Assembly (NCBI GenBank): GCA_949752735.1 | Contig: OX457037.1 | Coordinates: 67,335,811 to 67,399,810 of the forward strand | Length of the DNA: 64,000 nucleotides | Direction: 5' to 3' | From: Lumbricus terrestris | Taxonomy: Eukaryota; Annelida; Clitellata; Crassiclitellata; Lumbricidae | Part shown: positions 1 to 11,798 of the stretch, one piece after another | Position numbering within the stretch: position 1 is the first letter of the stretch | Layout of the letters: every line of letters starts with the position of its first letter | Notes under the pieces: model-generated | What the model saw: the letters and a program-made list of their open reading frames with translations, nothing else | What the model was told of the DNA's origin: nothing | Databases searched by the model: none | Program-made: the position numbers and the translations under genes

Positions 1-208
1 AAATAGCACCAACGCCCAACCAATGCTTAGACTCCTGCGTAGAGTCATTCAGCAAACTCTTCACTCACAGTTACTCACTGCTATCGATTGATACTTCGGC
101 TAAGCATATTGGCAATTAACAGATGCCTAAGAATGACCTACGCTACTCTCAACCGCTCTATTTTCATGTAGAAATAACAACAACATTGTCTATGAGGCCT
201 ATTATTGC

Positions 209-349
209 CAGTGGCGGCGCTAGGAAGGGGGGCTAGGGGGACAAAGCCCCCTAAAAAGGCCATACATTTTTCCCCATGTAAAAATGAAATATTTGCACGA
301 AAAGAAAAATTTAACCCCCCCAAAACTGAAATCCTGGCGCCGCCACTGA
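209..349. mobile_element. MITE with CAGTGGCGGCGC ends
   Basis: Starts CAGTGGCGGCGCTAGG and ends CCTGGCGCCGCCACTG, an inverted pair around about 110 bp of C/G-run sequence. It lies in the intron just before the linker exon of gene A. The orthologous copy at 35847..35981 shows that it inserted before the block duplicated. I could not find a convincing target duplication. Confidence 0.65.
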
Positions 350-390
350 TTAATTATAGAGTATATGGTCTGATTTATTTTCCTTTGCAG

Positions 391-537
391 CGGATGTGGT
401 GAACGATGATTCTGGTGATAACGTGTCTGACGAACAACTGACGCCATCTTCCGGTCAATCAGTACAAGTGTCCGTCTCGAAACAAGAAATGTCTCCAGTT
501 GAAACTGAAACAGTCACATCAGAGACGCAGTCTGCAG
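391..537 (+). CDS. TRIM-NHL gene A, Ser/Thr-rich linker exon (partial gene)
   Basis: A 147-bp exon between acceptor TTTCCTTTGCAG and donor GCAG|GTATAC, phase 1 at both ends, coding for 49 residues rich in Ser, Thr, Gln and Glu with no visible domain. It feeds in frame into the exon at 703. The matching exon of gene D is 36022..36168. It occupies the place taken by coiled-coil exons in genes B and C, so it is probably a flexible spacer between the tripartite motif and the propeller. Exon 1 of this gene lies left of the window. Confidence 0.75.
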
Positions 538-702
538 GTATACGCCTATAGCATAACATTGAACCACATGTCTTAAAACGCAGCAATTACATGCAGGCAT
601 AAATTGAATAGTAGTTGTCTTCGTTGTTTCATTGATCTTGATAACTATAGCATTGTAAGCGCCAGTCTCATAATATTAATAAGTGCATTACATCTGTTTC
701 AG

Positions 703-1580
703 ACGCCGAATGCATCAACTACCGACGCACTCCATTCTTAATCAAGACGATCAAGACATCAATGTCGGCTCTGAAAGATAAACCTATCTGGGGAGTGGCT
801 ATCCTCGATCGAGAGCTGTTCATCCTAACACAAAAGATGTCGAAGATCGACGTCTTCTGCACAGACGACTTCAGATTCAAACGCAGAATTTCCGCAACGA
901 TGGACTTCGTAAATCCAAGAGACATCGTTTCATGCAATCGCAACAGATGTCTTTACGTGATCGACTGGAAGGAGAAGTGCACGCAGAAGGAGATTGTGCG
1001 ATTGGAACCAAGTGGAACCGTCATTCAAAGATGGCTGACTGGTGAAGACAAAGGATTACTATCGATTTCAAGAGACGCGAACGTCATTCTCACAGTAAAC
1101 ACCAAGAATATGTTGAAGAAATACTCATCAGAGGGTCAACTGACCAGAGAAGTCATTCTCTCTCCGGATGCGTTCAGTCCATGGCATGCAGTCAAACTGA
1201 CCAACGGTCATTTCGTGGTCAGTAAAGACGATGACCGTTTGCATACGGTGTCCATAGTGGACGGTGATGGAGAGACTGTGCGGTCGTTTATCAGAGAAGG
1301 AGACACGAATCTCAAGGGATCAGTTCACGTCGTGGTTGACGGAGGAGGAACGGTGTTGCTGGCTGATACGTTCAAGAACCGAGTGTTATTGTTGAGTCCG
1401 GATCTGCATTACAAGAGACTGTTGGTGTCGAAGAGTCATGGTCTGAGATGTCCCGTCAGGATGCAACTGGAGGAGTCGAGTGGACGATTGTTCATCGTAG
1501 ACAATGAATATGATTACTTCAGTCGAGGGAAGTGGAGAGATGGACGCATTCTCGTCTTCGATGTAACATCAAAGGCTTAA
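703..1580 (+). CDS. TRIM-NHL gene A, last exon: NHL-like beta-propeller
   Basis: Acceptor CATCTGTTTCAG, phase 1; the frame runs to TAA at 1578..1580 and codes for about 292 residues. The protein has repeated blades of the NHL kind: a hydrophobic strand, a Gly/Asn turn, then a strand such as LLADTFKNRVLLLSPDL, the common NHL 'V.D..N.R.......' pattern. Four to six such blades can be made out. In TRIM2/3/71-type proteins this propeller binds RNA or protein targets for the RING ligase. The product is 262 of 272 identical to gene D from the first internal Met. The rest of gene A is outside the window, so a working gene cannot be proved here. Confidence 0.85.
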
Positions 1581-1655
1581 ATGGAGCGCCAAAGGTTTAA
1601 GAAATTAATCCGTTCGACATGTAGGCCTATGTGCTAAGAAAATGTGCATTTAGAA

Positions 1656-1661
1656 AATAAA
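1656..1661 (+). terminator. Poly(A) signal of gene A
   Basis: AATAAA, 76 bases after the stop codon, conserved in position at 37332 in the gene D copy. Confidence 0.55.
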
Positions 1662-2000
1662 CACGTCGTTAAGAAAATGTACTGAATACGAGTCCATGAT
1701 AGAAGGCGAAGTAGGCCTATTGTATGACCGTCGGGGACAGGGAATCTATAATTTTTATTAGGACTTTGAACATTACACAGCGATAGACCTGTAGGTAACA
1801 TGTCTGTAGGGACAGGCCTAAGCTAAAAAAAGAAAGAAAGAAACCACATGAACCTGTTCAATTATGATGTTGAGGCTGCTTTTTTCCGATGTGGATAATG
1901 AAATTCGTGTTTCGCAAATTTGCATATTGCATCATCTGTATTCAGTATAAATAACTAGGCCTACAATCAAGGAATGCCTGCTTTATTGATCCGCCTACAA

Positions 2001-3744
2001 ACGCACTGCGGATACATCGAATAGGAACAATCCAATATCCAATAGTGTACAATTGCAGCTAGAATAGTCATAATATACAATTACAAGACATAACCGACGT
2101 CTTCGAAGCTGTGAGAAATTGAGAATGGATAAAGTAAGAATGAAAAAGGCAATACCCCCGGTAATAAGCTTAAGTCTCTTGAATAGCATTCGTGTGATAA
2201 TACCGGGGTAATGCGTCAGCATGTGGGATCTCAGAGTTGTGCGAACGAGGACGGAATGAACAAGCAACATTCTGTAAAGGATATACTTGACAATTAAGAC
2301 AAGCTAAGACAGTGCTGGGGTTGCGAAGTACTGAATAAAACAGCAGGCAATTGAGACTGTCTCGTCTGCAGCACTGACTCCAAGCCTCTGCTGTGAGGAG
2401 CAGACTCGACAGCGCATGACAAAGATACAGAGAATCGGTTAAACTAATTTGAACGCTAGTCTAATTAGCTGCAACTTTGCACACATGGTTATCATATCTG
2501 TGGTTCTGTTTCACAAAAGCAATCCGTAAAGCTATAGTCCTACGTCCTTGCATTGGACGTCGTGTTGGTCTCTAGGCTTGTTGGCATGGGCGCCGACTCT
2601 GCGAGGCCCGTGAGTGCTCGGCACCACCAAAAAATGGCCATGCGGGGCCCGCCTATATGCATGGGCACCACCAGAAATCAGCCAACAAGATGTGATTTTT
2701 ATGATATTATTTCTCTGTTGGCATTGCTTATCTAAAAAATCATTGCGTCTTTTACATATTTTCTTTTATCTCAGTTAGTCTACCTTACTATTATTCCAGT
2801 TTTACCCCGCCCGTTAGTCTGAACTTCATACGAATACGAGGAAAATCTCGAAATCATGATCATTCGATCCGCTTCAGTCATTTTTTTAATTACGGACAAA
2901 GGCGACGATTTGAATGAATGTTTCTTTTTATTGTATATGCTATAGGCTATAATTATAATGATCCTCACTTCGCGAGAATCACCTCCCAGCATCACAGAAA
3001 GCTGGATACTGTACGTTTTGTCTGCGTTATTTAAACAAATCAGCCTTGACTAAATTGTATGTGAAAACTATAAGCTAACTATTTGAAAAATTATCTTTCA
3101 CAATGTTAATATTGGCTCACTAAATAGTGGTGTATGCAGACATAATTTTTTTATTTCTTGTGCAAAATTTGAGTCTGTTGAGTGCTGACCTAATTTGGGG
3201 AAAGTGCTTCAAGATGCCCATGCTAACGAAGATTGTCCTTTTCTTCTGTGTGGATTCTCAGAGAAGTACACGTTGACCCAGTGCTTAAAGTGTGGAAAAA
3301 TAAGTGCCTGGGCGCCCCTTACCTTTCCAGTCATTACTGGCCAATAAGTGGTTGGACGGCGTTCAGATTTTAAAATAAGTGCATGGACGCCGTCCATGAC
3401 CGTCCAGCCACACTTTAAGCCCTGGACCCAAAGAGTGGTCAATTTTTTTTAAGCAGTTGGGAAGAATATTTATTGAAGTCTTAAATAATATCTTTAAACA
3501 ATGAAATACTGAGAAATTTTGATGAGATGACAGCTTAATATGTCACTTTTTTATGTTGTGTGGAAAAAATTTTTAAACAACGGCGGGGATGCTTTTCAAG
3601 TCTTAAACCACGACAATTTCGTAAAAAGGACAGTCTAAGATGCTACCATTGCAGTGTGGCAATAAAAAATTCGAAAATGGTTAGAAGCACATCCCCTCGC
3701 CAAATCCCTTCGGCCCTTCCCTGCTCGGCGATCGTCCTTTGACC
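2001..3744. other. Intergenic, no gene seen
   Basis: No frame with recognisable coding character. It is AT-rich with scattered TAGGCCTA words. Around 3285..3420 there is a local inverted repeat (TGGACGGCG / CGCCGTCCA words). I see no other structure. Confidence 0.5.
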
Positions 3745-3867
3745 CATAGGCGGAGACCTGCGCCGAGAATTGGGGGGGACGGAAAGACGCGAGATTTTCG
3801 GAAAAATTTCTGACGACCGGCGAAATCCCGGGGAAAAATTTATTTTCGCCGCCAAAAAAGTTGATGA

Positions 3868-3900
<33 letters not shown>

Positions 3901-4337
3901 TCATCCGGCCAAAATTTCGACCAAATCTCCCCAAAAAATTCTATTTTCGCCGCCCAAAAAGTTGATGACCTTTTTTTTTTTTTTTTTAGTCATCCGGCCA
4001 AAATTTCGACCAAATCTCCCCAAAAAATTCTATTTTCGCCGCCAAAAAAGTTGATGACCTTTTTTTTTTTTTTTTTAGTCATCCGGCCAAAATTTCGACC
4101 AAATCTCCCAAAAAAATTCTATTTTCGCCGCCAAAAAAGTTGATGACCTTTCTTTTTTTTTTTTTTTTTTTTTTTTTTTTAGTCATCCGTACAAATCTCC
4201 ACCAAATTTTCTATTTCGCCGCCAAAAAAAGTCTTGACGCTCAAACATTGGGGGGGACAAATGCATGGGCCGTCCCCCCCAACACTTTTATTGGGGGGGA
4301 CCGTCCCCCCCTGTCCCCCCCTAGGTCTCCGCCCATG
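3745..4337. mobile_element. hAT-like MITE, GGCGGAGAC family, copy 1
   Basis: Ends CATAGGCGGAGACC and GGTCTCCGCCCATG are inverted, and the element is flanked by a perfect 8-bp duplication CTTTGACC (3737..3744 and 4338..4345). The inside holds four to five tandem units of about 110 bp, each with a poly(T) run, 'AGTCATCCG' and 'TTCGCCGCC'. The T runs and C/G runs create spurious Phe-rich reading frames. No transposase is present, so it is non-autonomous. Confidence 0.85.
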
Positions 4338-4345
4338 CTTTGACC

Positions 4346-6566
4346 GCGAATTCGTCCCCTAAAACCATGAACAAGTCTCCGCCTATAAACAGAGGTAATT
4401 TCAATAACTCTCCTCTAAAAAAGCTCAAAAATTTCCCGCGCTCACGCGCGGAGTTCTTTCATTTTCGTTTCGGCACTCCCACTCTTCGGGTGAACTCGGC
4501 GCCTATGCTTGTTGGCCATATAGGCCTAAATGGCATACGACGGCGTTCAGTCTTAAAATTTGCGTCTGAACTATAAGAAGACATCTGGAGCAGGTACATT
4601 CATAATGTCGATATAATATATCGATTTACCTGTGAGGCTGCACAGCTGGCTCAGCCAGGATGGGTGTCCGTCTGATTCTGTAAAGACTATACTGACTCTA
4701 GTTATACTTATGTAGCTGCTCGTATAGGCCCTTTAGGCCTATTCGTATATCTATCTAACTGTCTACCTACCAGCTACCTCGGTCTACAGGCATACGTGGC
4801 GGTAGAAAAACGGCAATATTATTGACAATCACAAGCAGATGTCTTTTTATGGGCCTCAAGATACGAAACAGAAACACAAAGTCTTGGTCCCAGCAATAAT
4901 AATTTACAGGACACCGGCATGTCTGGTAGGCTACTGTCTAAAATTTCTAACCTTATAGGCCTACAGATTTGTAAATATCGTTTTTACCGGACGCCTGGCA
5001 AACCTAGACCTATAGCACCGGTGGTGAAACAATAGTTGCACTGGAGAAAAGTTTCTTTATACAGGTAGGCCTATTTTGGAAGCGCATTGCTACCATTACA
5101 TTGACGACTTGACGCTGGTAATTTGAAAAAATCAACGCAATTTTTTATAAATCTGTATTTTACACACGCTAAGGGCACATGTAAAGAAACGACCCGTCAT
5201 TTCATCATTTCAGGTTTATTAGCGCAGATTAAAATCATTTATTGCAACCATCAACCATCAAGCAATCAGTCAAAGAAGACCCTAAGGGATGAATATCCCG
5301 CTAACAGGGACAGGGACTGATCCAGGGGCCAATCCGGCAATGGCCCCCATTTAAAAAGTGCATGGGACGTGCCTCCCATTTGGGGTTTCATGCAGCAAGC
5401 CATTAAATCAATGCAGCGGGAGAGAAAAGCAGGATACTAGAGAGGCCATTACTCCGACCAGGATGACTGATGACTAAAAAAGGTCGTCAACTATTTTGGC
5501 GGCTAAAACGGTATCTTTTTATTTTTCTTGGAAACTGGACGAATGACTAAAGAAAAAGTCATCAGATTGATTTTTCGGCGACCAAGACGAAATTTTTCCC
5601 CTGTCCCAAGACTTAAAATTTTGCTCCCCCCCTTCGAAAATTTCTGTATCCGCCCTTGAACAGGGACACCTATTTACTTGTAGGCTACTATTTTAACTGA
5701 TAGCTAGACGGTTAACGGCATGAATTGAACAGTAGGCCATAAGCAACGTGAGAGACAAATCATGTAGTGACCTTAACTATTAAACACGAAACAAACAAAA
5801 CAAATCAGTGCATAATAATATTATAAGGTTAAATGTCTTCGTAATCATGAATCAAGTAGGCTACTCGCTACCGAATTGTCAGCGAAAAAGAGGCATTTTG
5901 GTAAAACTTCTGGAGTGTTAGCCTATACACTGACGTCATTTTACTCAATTTTAGACACTGGACAATCCTTAGGCCTACACAGTCACTGGTTTCGCAATAG
6001 ACGCACCATTTGGTTAAACAATTAAATATTTATAACGAGAATGAGAACCTCTAGGTCCAATAATAATTATTGCTGACCTCTAAATGTAAATTTGGATCTG
6101 AATGCGTCATAGACCTGTAATTACAGTTACAGATTTTCTTAAAGGTAAAGAAATGTAGGCTGTTAGCAAAAAGAAAAGCGTATCATTATAAATCTTTTAA
6201 GCTGAATCTGTGTTACAGGAGCTTGACAATAGTGGCCATCGTCGCATCGTATTGTGATAAAAAAAACGGATTGACATTTCCGGTAGAGCAGGAATCTATT
6301 GATTGATTGATCAATTGATTGAAGACGCAACGTCAAATAATCCAAGTGGTCTCTGTGATACTTAACACGTTTCTGTCTACTGTGTTTGTACGTCCTTTGA
6401 TCTGCACTTTAGACCGAATCAGTTCACTTGTGTCTAACCAATTTCGTTATTGATTATTTGAAGGCGAACTAGGTGTTTCGAAAGATTAAGCTTACTGTTT
6501 TAATTGCACGGCGTCGCGTGTATTGAATTTGAGTAGGTTTTTGGCATCACAAGTTGGAACTGCAAA
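4346..6566. other. Upstream region of gene B
   Basis: No gene recognised. About 5450..5660 resembles the inside of the GGCGGAGAC MITEs ('GATGACTAAAAAAGGTCGTC', 'TTTTTCGGCGACC') but lacks both ends, so it is a decayed copy. The promoter and 5' UTR of gene B should lie near the right end; I see no clear TATA box. Confidence 0.45.
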
Positions 6567-7707
6567 ATGGCTGCCAAATATTCTAACCCTGTTGCGTTTG
6601 ATAAACAGAACCTGGACGATATTATTACATGTTGCATCTGTATGAATGTCTTCTCAGATCCTAAAGCCTTACCATGCATTCATACTTTCTGCATGAAATG
6701 TCTTGAACAGACCGGGCATCAAACCAGTAAAGGACCTGGCGATGAGTTGCCTTGCCCAATCTGCAGGCGACAGTTTAAGATTCCTGAAGAAGGGTTTTCT
6801 GGTTTGCCAAATAGCTTTGGCATTGCTATGGTCATAGACGCAACAAAGGCTCAAAACCCGTCCGAATCAAGAAACCTGTGTGATGTATGTCTCGAGGACG
6901 GCGAGGAAAGTGCTAGCGACATGCCTGAAGCAGACATGTATTGCACTGATTGCAAGAAGAAACTGTGCAAAGAATGCTGCAGAGACCACAGCAAATTAAA
7001 GTTAACAAAGAATCATAACATGTTGGCAATTAATGAGCGGCATGTAGGTAGCGTTGAAGCGACGGAAAATCTTTCACCCAGTGTATGTGAACTGCATGAG
7101 CAAAAGGCTCTGGACATATACTGCACTGATTGCAAAACAGTGCAATGCGCTGTCTGTTTCATTGAGGATCATAAACATCACAATGGTTCCCATGTCAGCA
7201 AATTGGTGGACGACTTTCGGAAGCAGCTAGCAAGCAATGTCGAGACAATTAGTCTGTGCAGCTTCCAGACGCAGGAGAAAAAGAGAGACCTCATCAAGAT
7301 AAAAGATGATATGCAGCTGCAACTGGATAGCCTGGAATCTGATGTTATAAACAGAAGAGAGGAAGTGAAAGAATTAGTGGAATATCAGGCAAATTCTCTT
7401 TTGCTAAATCTTTCTTCATTAAGACAACGCAAATTGAAAGAAATCCAAATGGAAGTAGATGAAACTGATGCACATCTATCCTGCTTGCAAAGTTACAATT
7501 CTAACTGCCAGAACATGATGTCTGAAGGATCACCTAGCGATATATGTTGGGCAGTTTCGGACTTAACCGTTAAAGCAGCAGTCTTACAAGGAGAATGTCA
7601 ATCTCTAACTGGAAGAGAAATTCTATTCTTTAAGGCGACCTTCACGAAATTGGAATTCGAAGAGTTTCTTGAAGACGTTAACCTTATAGGGGAGATTGAG
7701 ATTGAGG
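6567..7707 (+). CDS. TRIM-NHL gene B, exon 1: RING, two B-boxes, coiled coil
   Basis: Starts at the ATG in AAA-ATGG and codes for 380 residues plus one base. RING C3HC4: C22, C25, C37, H39, C42, C45, C63, C66. B-box 1: C105, C108, C126, C129, C134, C137, H141, H150. B-box 2: C174, H177, C186, C189, C194, C197, H202, H205. From about 210 to 340 a Glu/Lys/Leu-rich segment should form the TRIM coiled coil. Donor GAGG|GTAAGT. The exon joins 9342..9647 and 12645..13525 in phase 1 into one open frame of about 775 aa. The family role, from TRIM proteins in general, is an E3 ubiquitin ligase that dimerises through the coiled coil. Target and expression are unknown. Gene C exon 1 is its close paralogue. 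Confidence 0.93.
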
Positions 7708-8731
7708 GTAAGTGGTCGCTGCAGTGTTATAAAGCACCATTATATTCTTTTAGCGTGTGGACCGACGTGTAATACGTTTCAGTTATCATTCATAATCGTA
7801 TAGTTATTTAGCTCTATTTCAAGAGAAACTCCACAGAGTTTGTTTTTGTTGTCCCCATAAGCGCTGAGGGTGGTTGATATTTTTACAGACAACCAAATTA
7901 AGCCCTACACGATCGCACATGAAATCTAATTGTGTTAATATAACTGCAGCCGAACAAGGTAATACTGAAACCAAAGTGATGAAGCATTCGCTTTCCATTT
8001 CGTAGGCCTATAGATTTAATTTCTTGCAGCTTTCTCTTATTACGGCGAAACTGTTATGATTTCTTTAGTTAGGTCTGTACTATAATTTTAGGCGGCTTAT
8101 GATTGACAGGCTCGTCAACTTCTCATATAAGCCTAATCTTATTTTCAACTGAAATTTGCCGACTTCTAACTTCATGAAAGAAACCTTTTCTTCGCTCTTC
8201 CTCAAATGTCTTTATCCTACTTTACCATGTAATGCACGCTGAATTGACACTGGCTTCCCTTTTGACAACCTCGTACTTCTTGCCAAGAACAATTAAGCGA
8301 GTCCATTGTTTATCAGCGCATGAACGAATACATCAGACACTCAAAGTCAACAATTGACCAGCAAAAATGAAGAGGGTGGCGAAATGTACGACATAACTCC
8401 ATGTCTAGGCCCTATTGTGAGGTTTCATACAATGAATCATAATGCCAGATGGTCGCAGTGCTTGAAATGTGAAAAGTGGTTGTGCGACACACGCATAGCC
8501 ACACGCATAGCCTACATTTATCTAAAGCTTAATAAGAAAAGCAAACGATAGCGCTGATTTTGAAGTAGTGATTTAGCAGATGCAGTTTAGTTTTCTAGTG
8601 GAAATAACCTATTATAGTAGGCCTAATAATAATGTTTGATCAACAGGGCCTAACTACTTCACAACTTTGGTTTCAGTATTGCCTTGTTCAACTTCATTTG
8701 TGAATGTAACACAATAATTCTACCCAAACAT

Positions 8732-8892
8732 CAGTGGCGTAGGCAAGGAGGGGTTTCGGGGGTTAAAACCCCCCATTGGGTCCGAAAAAAAGGTTTTTTA
8801 ATGTTATTTTTCCATTTAAGTAAGAAAAAATAGCAAAAAACAGGGTTTCCGGCTATAAAACCCCCCATCAAAAATTCCTGGCTACGCTACTG
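8732..8892. mobile_element. hAT-like MITE with CAGTGGCGTAGSCA ends
   Basis: Ends CAGTGGCGTAGGCAAGG and CCTGGCTACGCTACTG are inverted. The perfect 8-bp duplication CCAAACAT lies at 8724..8731 and 8893..8900. It is 161 bp, in intron 1 of gene B. A second family member is at 31760..32000. Confidence 0.88.
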
Positions 8893-9341
8893 CCAAACAT
8901 TATTTCATTTCTTGTTTATTTCATCCCGAAAATGGTATGTGGTAAGTAGAAAATAGAGTAAGCAGGTGCACATAGATATCACCACTTTCATAGCTGGACC
9001 AAGGTGCACCTAATTTGGGCACCTGGTGCCCAAATTGAGGCACCATGTCCAAATTTGGACACTTTTGGAGGGTAGGTCATTTTCTCCGCAGAACTAATAT
9101 TATCAAACAGTCAAGAGCATGTATTCACTATATTTTCATTTCCTAATGCCTAATTCATCCAAATGACATCTAACTAGAGGTGCATATCAAAATTATTGCA
9201 ATAGGCGTACGAGTCTTTTACTCGATGCCCAAATAAGGAAACTCTACAATCTACTATACAGCGTAGACCTACTTTATGATATTACAAGTTCAAAAAGACA
9301 AATAAATATCTTAAGATAAAATTAATGTATTACATTTTCAG

Positions 9342-9647
9342 GCAATTGCAACCCGACTCAAAAGAAAACGGACAAGCTTACGGCTGAAGTTGCTCTAATA
9401 ACTAAACAAGGTAAAGAAATTGATCTCCTTAAGGAAGGTATCGACCGGGAAAGAGCAGAAAAGAAGAAATTGCGTTTAGAAAATGAACAGCTCAGAATGA
9501 ATTTGGAGAGTCAGGAAACGATCTGCAAGACTCTGCAAGTTGACAACGGCACATTGCGGCAGGAATTGAAGACTCCGATGGATGCAATGCAAGATTTTCG
9601 TATGGAGAAAGGACAGACACAACAAGATTGCGAGGAGATTCTTGCAG
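9342..9647 (+). CDS. TRIM-NHL gene B, exon 2: extra coiled coil
   Basis: Acceptor TACATTTTCAG, donor GCAG|GTAAGT, 306 bp, phase 1 to phase 1. It codes for 102 residues dominated by Lys, Glu, Gln and Leu with a heptad look (e.g. KKKLRLENEQLRMNLE), a second coiled coil after the TRIM one. The homologous exon in gene C is 22503..22790, which shares 'LENEQL' and a 'DN..LRQ.L' block. It probably lengthens the stalk between the tripartite motif and propeller. Confidence 0.85.
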
Positions 9648-10199
9648 GTAAGTGACCTAGTAATATGCATGTATATACAGGGTGCGCCAAAAAAAGACCC
9701 CTAGGTTTTTGCCAATATCTTGACCAAAAGTAAGAATTTCAAAATGAAATTTTAAGGTCTTAAAGACAATTTATATTTACACATAATGGCCAGTTTTCAT
9801 CAAAATATTTCAAACAGAACAAAAGTTATGTCACTTTTGGGAAGGTCACACACCGTTTTTTGACGATTCAAAAACTCGACGCAACAAAAAGAAACAAAAA
9901 ACCAATCTAAATATTCTGGCCAATATCCTGGCAAAAAGAAGGAATATCGAAATGAAATTTTACAGGCTTAAAGACAATTCATATCTGCACATGATGGTCA
10001 GAATCCATCAAAATATTTCAAACAGAGCATAAGCTATGCCACTTTTAGGGAGGTCACTTACCGTTTTTTGACGATTCAAAAACGAAACGCAACAAAAAAG
10101 TAACAAAAACACGATTTTTGTCTCATCTCAAATAATTTTTATCAAATAGCCTTGATAATGCCAGATGATCATTATAATTGCTATTTAAAGAAGAAACAT

Positions 10200-10499
10200 G
10201 GTGGTGGTAGAGATTTGCCAACCCCCGACCGGGTGGTTCTGATGGCCCTCTATCTCTCTAGGTACAAAGTTTCAGATCAATAGCTGCGTTTTATATGGGA
10301 AAATGTGGTTCCGCCTCCCCACCCTGGCCCCCATGGTGGTAGAGAATCGCCAACCCCTCGTTGGGGTTTCTCATGCCGAGACCTACAGAGCAGTGAAGGT
10401 TTGGAGCGAAAAGCTCAAAAACTGTGGAAATGCATTCCGTTCAGACAGACAAACAGACAGACACATAGACACACAGAATCTTCTTTTTATTTATATAGA
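10200..10499 (-). mobile_element. Helitron 5'-end fragment
   Basis: Read on the minus strand it starts A|TCTATATAAATAAA and continues through a CTGTCTGT-type run and 'GCATTTCCACAG', 'GGTCTCGGCATGAGA' and 'CCAACGAGGGGTTGG'. All of these match the 5' part of the Helitron at 21366..22345. The 3' hairpin and CTAG end are missing, so it is truncated. Confidence 0.7.
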
Positions 10500-10819
10500 T
10501 TAAATTGGTCTAATTTTTTCATGGCAAATCACGCCCTTCACTATGACAGCAAAGACAGTTCTCAGGCAGATAAAAGATCTTCAAATTAGCGAGTTCTTCT
10601 TTCGACTGGAGTATGGACTTCCTCACCCCCCTTTTGGACCTTTTGTAGCCTATTTCAAGGATACCTCCCACACGCCTCTGACATAATGACATCCATTCTA
10701 TATCACGAGGAATTCTTTTCACTTGGACTTCATCAGCATATCGCTCTGTCAAAGCCCATTCTAACAGTCTAACACTAGTCGTTTTACTATTGAATTTTAT
10801 GGAGCCCAATTATATAGGG

Positions 10820-11798
10820 CAGCGTTTCCCAAACTTTTTGGGCCACGGAACCCTTCGCGCCCTAATATTTTCGGGCGGAACCCCAATCTCAACTAAACGC
10901 ATTGAATGAATCATGCGCTGAACGCACGGGAAGCAAAGGCTACTATTAATAATTATTGTAAGCCTACATACCTAAATACACTAAATTTTAGAAGGATTAT
11001 TTTTCTTACAGTATCATGAAAGATTAAATTGCACTGTTTTAAAAACCACGTTTTGTGTATGTCCTACACGAGGTTAGAATGTGAAGGTTCATTGGAATTC
11101 TGCTTCATTCGTGATAGGCCAATTAGAAGTTCGTAGTCACCGTTAGAAGAGTTGGCTGCTTTTCACCTTAATTGAGTGGTTTCGTATCCTATCATCGTAA
11201 TTCATGAAAAGGAAGCATTTAACCAAGTTCGCTTTCACGTCGTGAAAATTATTTGCAATTTCTGAACGATGGTTTCCTCGAGAACCATTAACAATTGTGT
11301 GAGTTTGGAAAGCGTTCCAAGTTTCTAAATTAAATAAAAGAGGCTAGAACCCTAGCTAGCGTATAGGCCTACGTAAAAGTCACTCAATTTTGTCAAATGT
11401 TCACACAAACAAATTAAAATCACTATTTGTTGCTACTGCTACAAGATCAGACTTGGCGATTCTGTTTAAACTTGCGTTTTACGTTGACAAAGTTGACTGC
11501 GTCTCTGTTCAGACTAAGGCCTAAAGCTCTGACCTACATGCACGTTACGTTCAGTAGTGATGTCTAAGCTTATACAAACTACATACTATGATACTAGGAT
11601 AATTATTGGATTGCTAAAAATCACTGAAAGGGACAAAACACAAAAGATGACTGACGCTAGTTTCAAACTTCCAGTGCATTTTCAAAAGCTGCTTGAAATG
11701 TTGTATTGCAGAAACTTTTTTTCTCAACTTTTCGCGGAACCCTTGTGCTCGCCCCGCGGAACCCTTGGGTTCCGCGGAACCCAGTTTGGGAAACGCTG
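10820..11798. mobile_element. hAT-like non-autonomous element, 979 bp
   Basis: Ends CAGCGTTTCCCAAACT and AGTTTGGGAAACGCTG are exact inverted repeats. The 8-bp duplication ATATAGGG is at 10812..10819 and 11799..11806. The subterminal DNA is rich in 'GGAACCC' words. No transposase frame. It is nested within the mariner-like element in intron 2 of gene B. Confidence 0.92.

Larger units (their letters stand above)
18..2000. repeat. Segmental duplication, copy 1 (gene A 3' end)
   Basis: This block is near-identical to about 35652..37750. The match covers intron, linker exon, intron, last exon, 3' UTR and flank, and the small transposon at 209 is present in both copies. The 272 residues from the first Met of the last exon show 10 substitutions against copy 2. 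Small indels separate the introns. The left edge may extend beyond the window. The unit is DNA-level (introns match), so it arose by segmental duplication or was homogenised by conversion, not by retroposition. Confidence 0.9.

Noticed and set aside
762..1580. Stand-alone 272-aa NHL protein starting at the internal Met
   Set aside because: The frame is open upstream to a good acceptor at 703, and the preceding exon joins in phase; it is the last exon of a longer gene.
3770..4343. Phe-rich frames
   Set aside because: Poly(T) runs inside a MITE.
8354..8551. Small zinc-binding protein (CLKCEKWLC)
   Set aside because: Isolated in intron 1 of gene B, no ATG-initiated frame with flanking support, and no homologue among the other cluster genes.
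10519..10809. 96-codon minus-strand frame
   Set aside because: Lies within transposon sequence between a Helitron fragment and a hAT-like element; no recognised motif.
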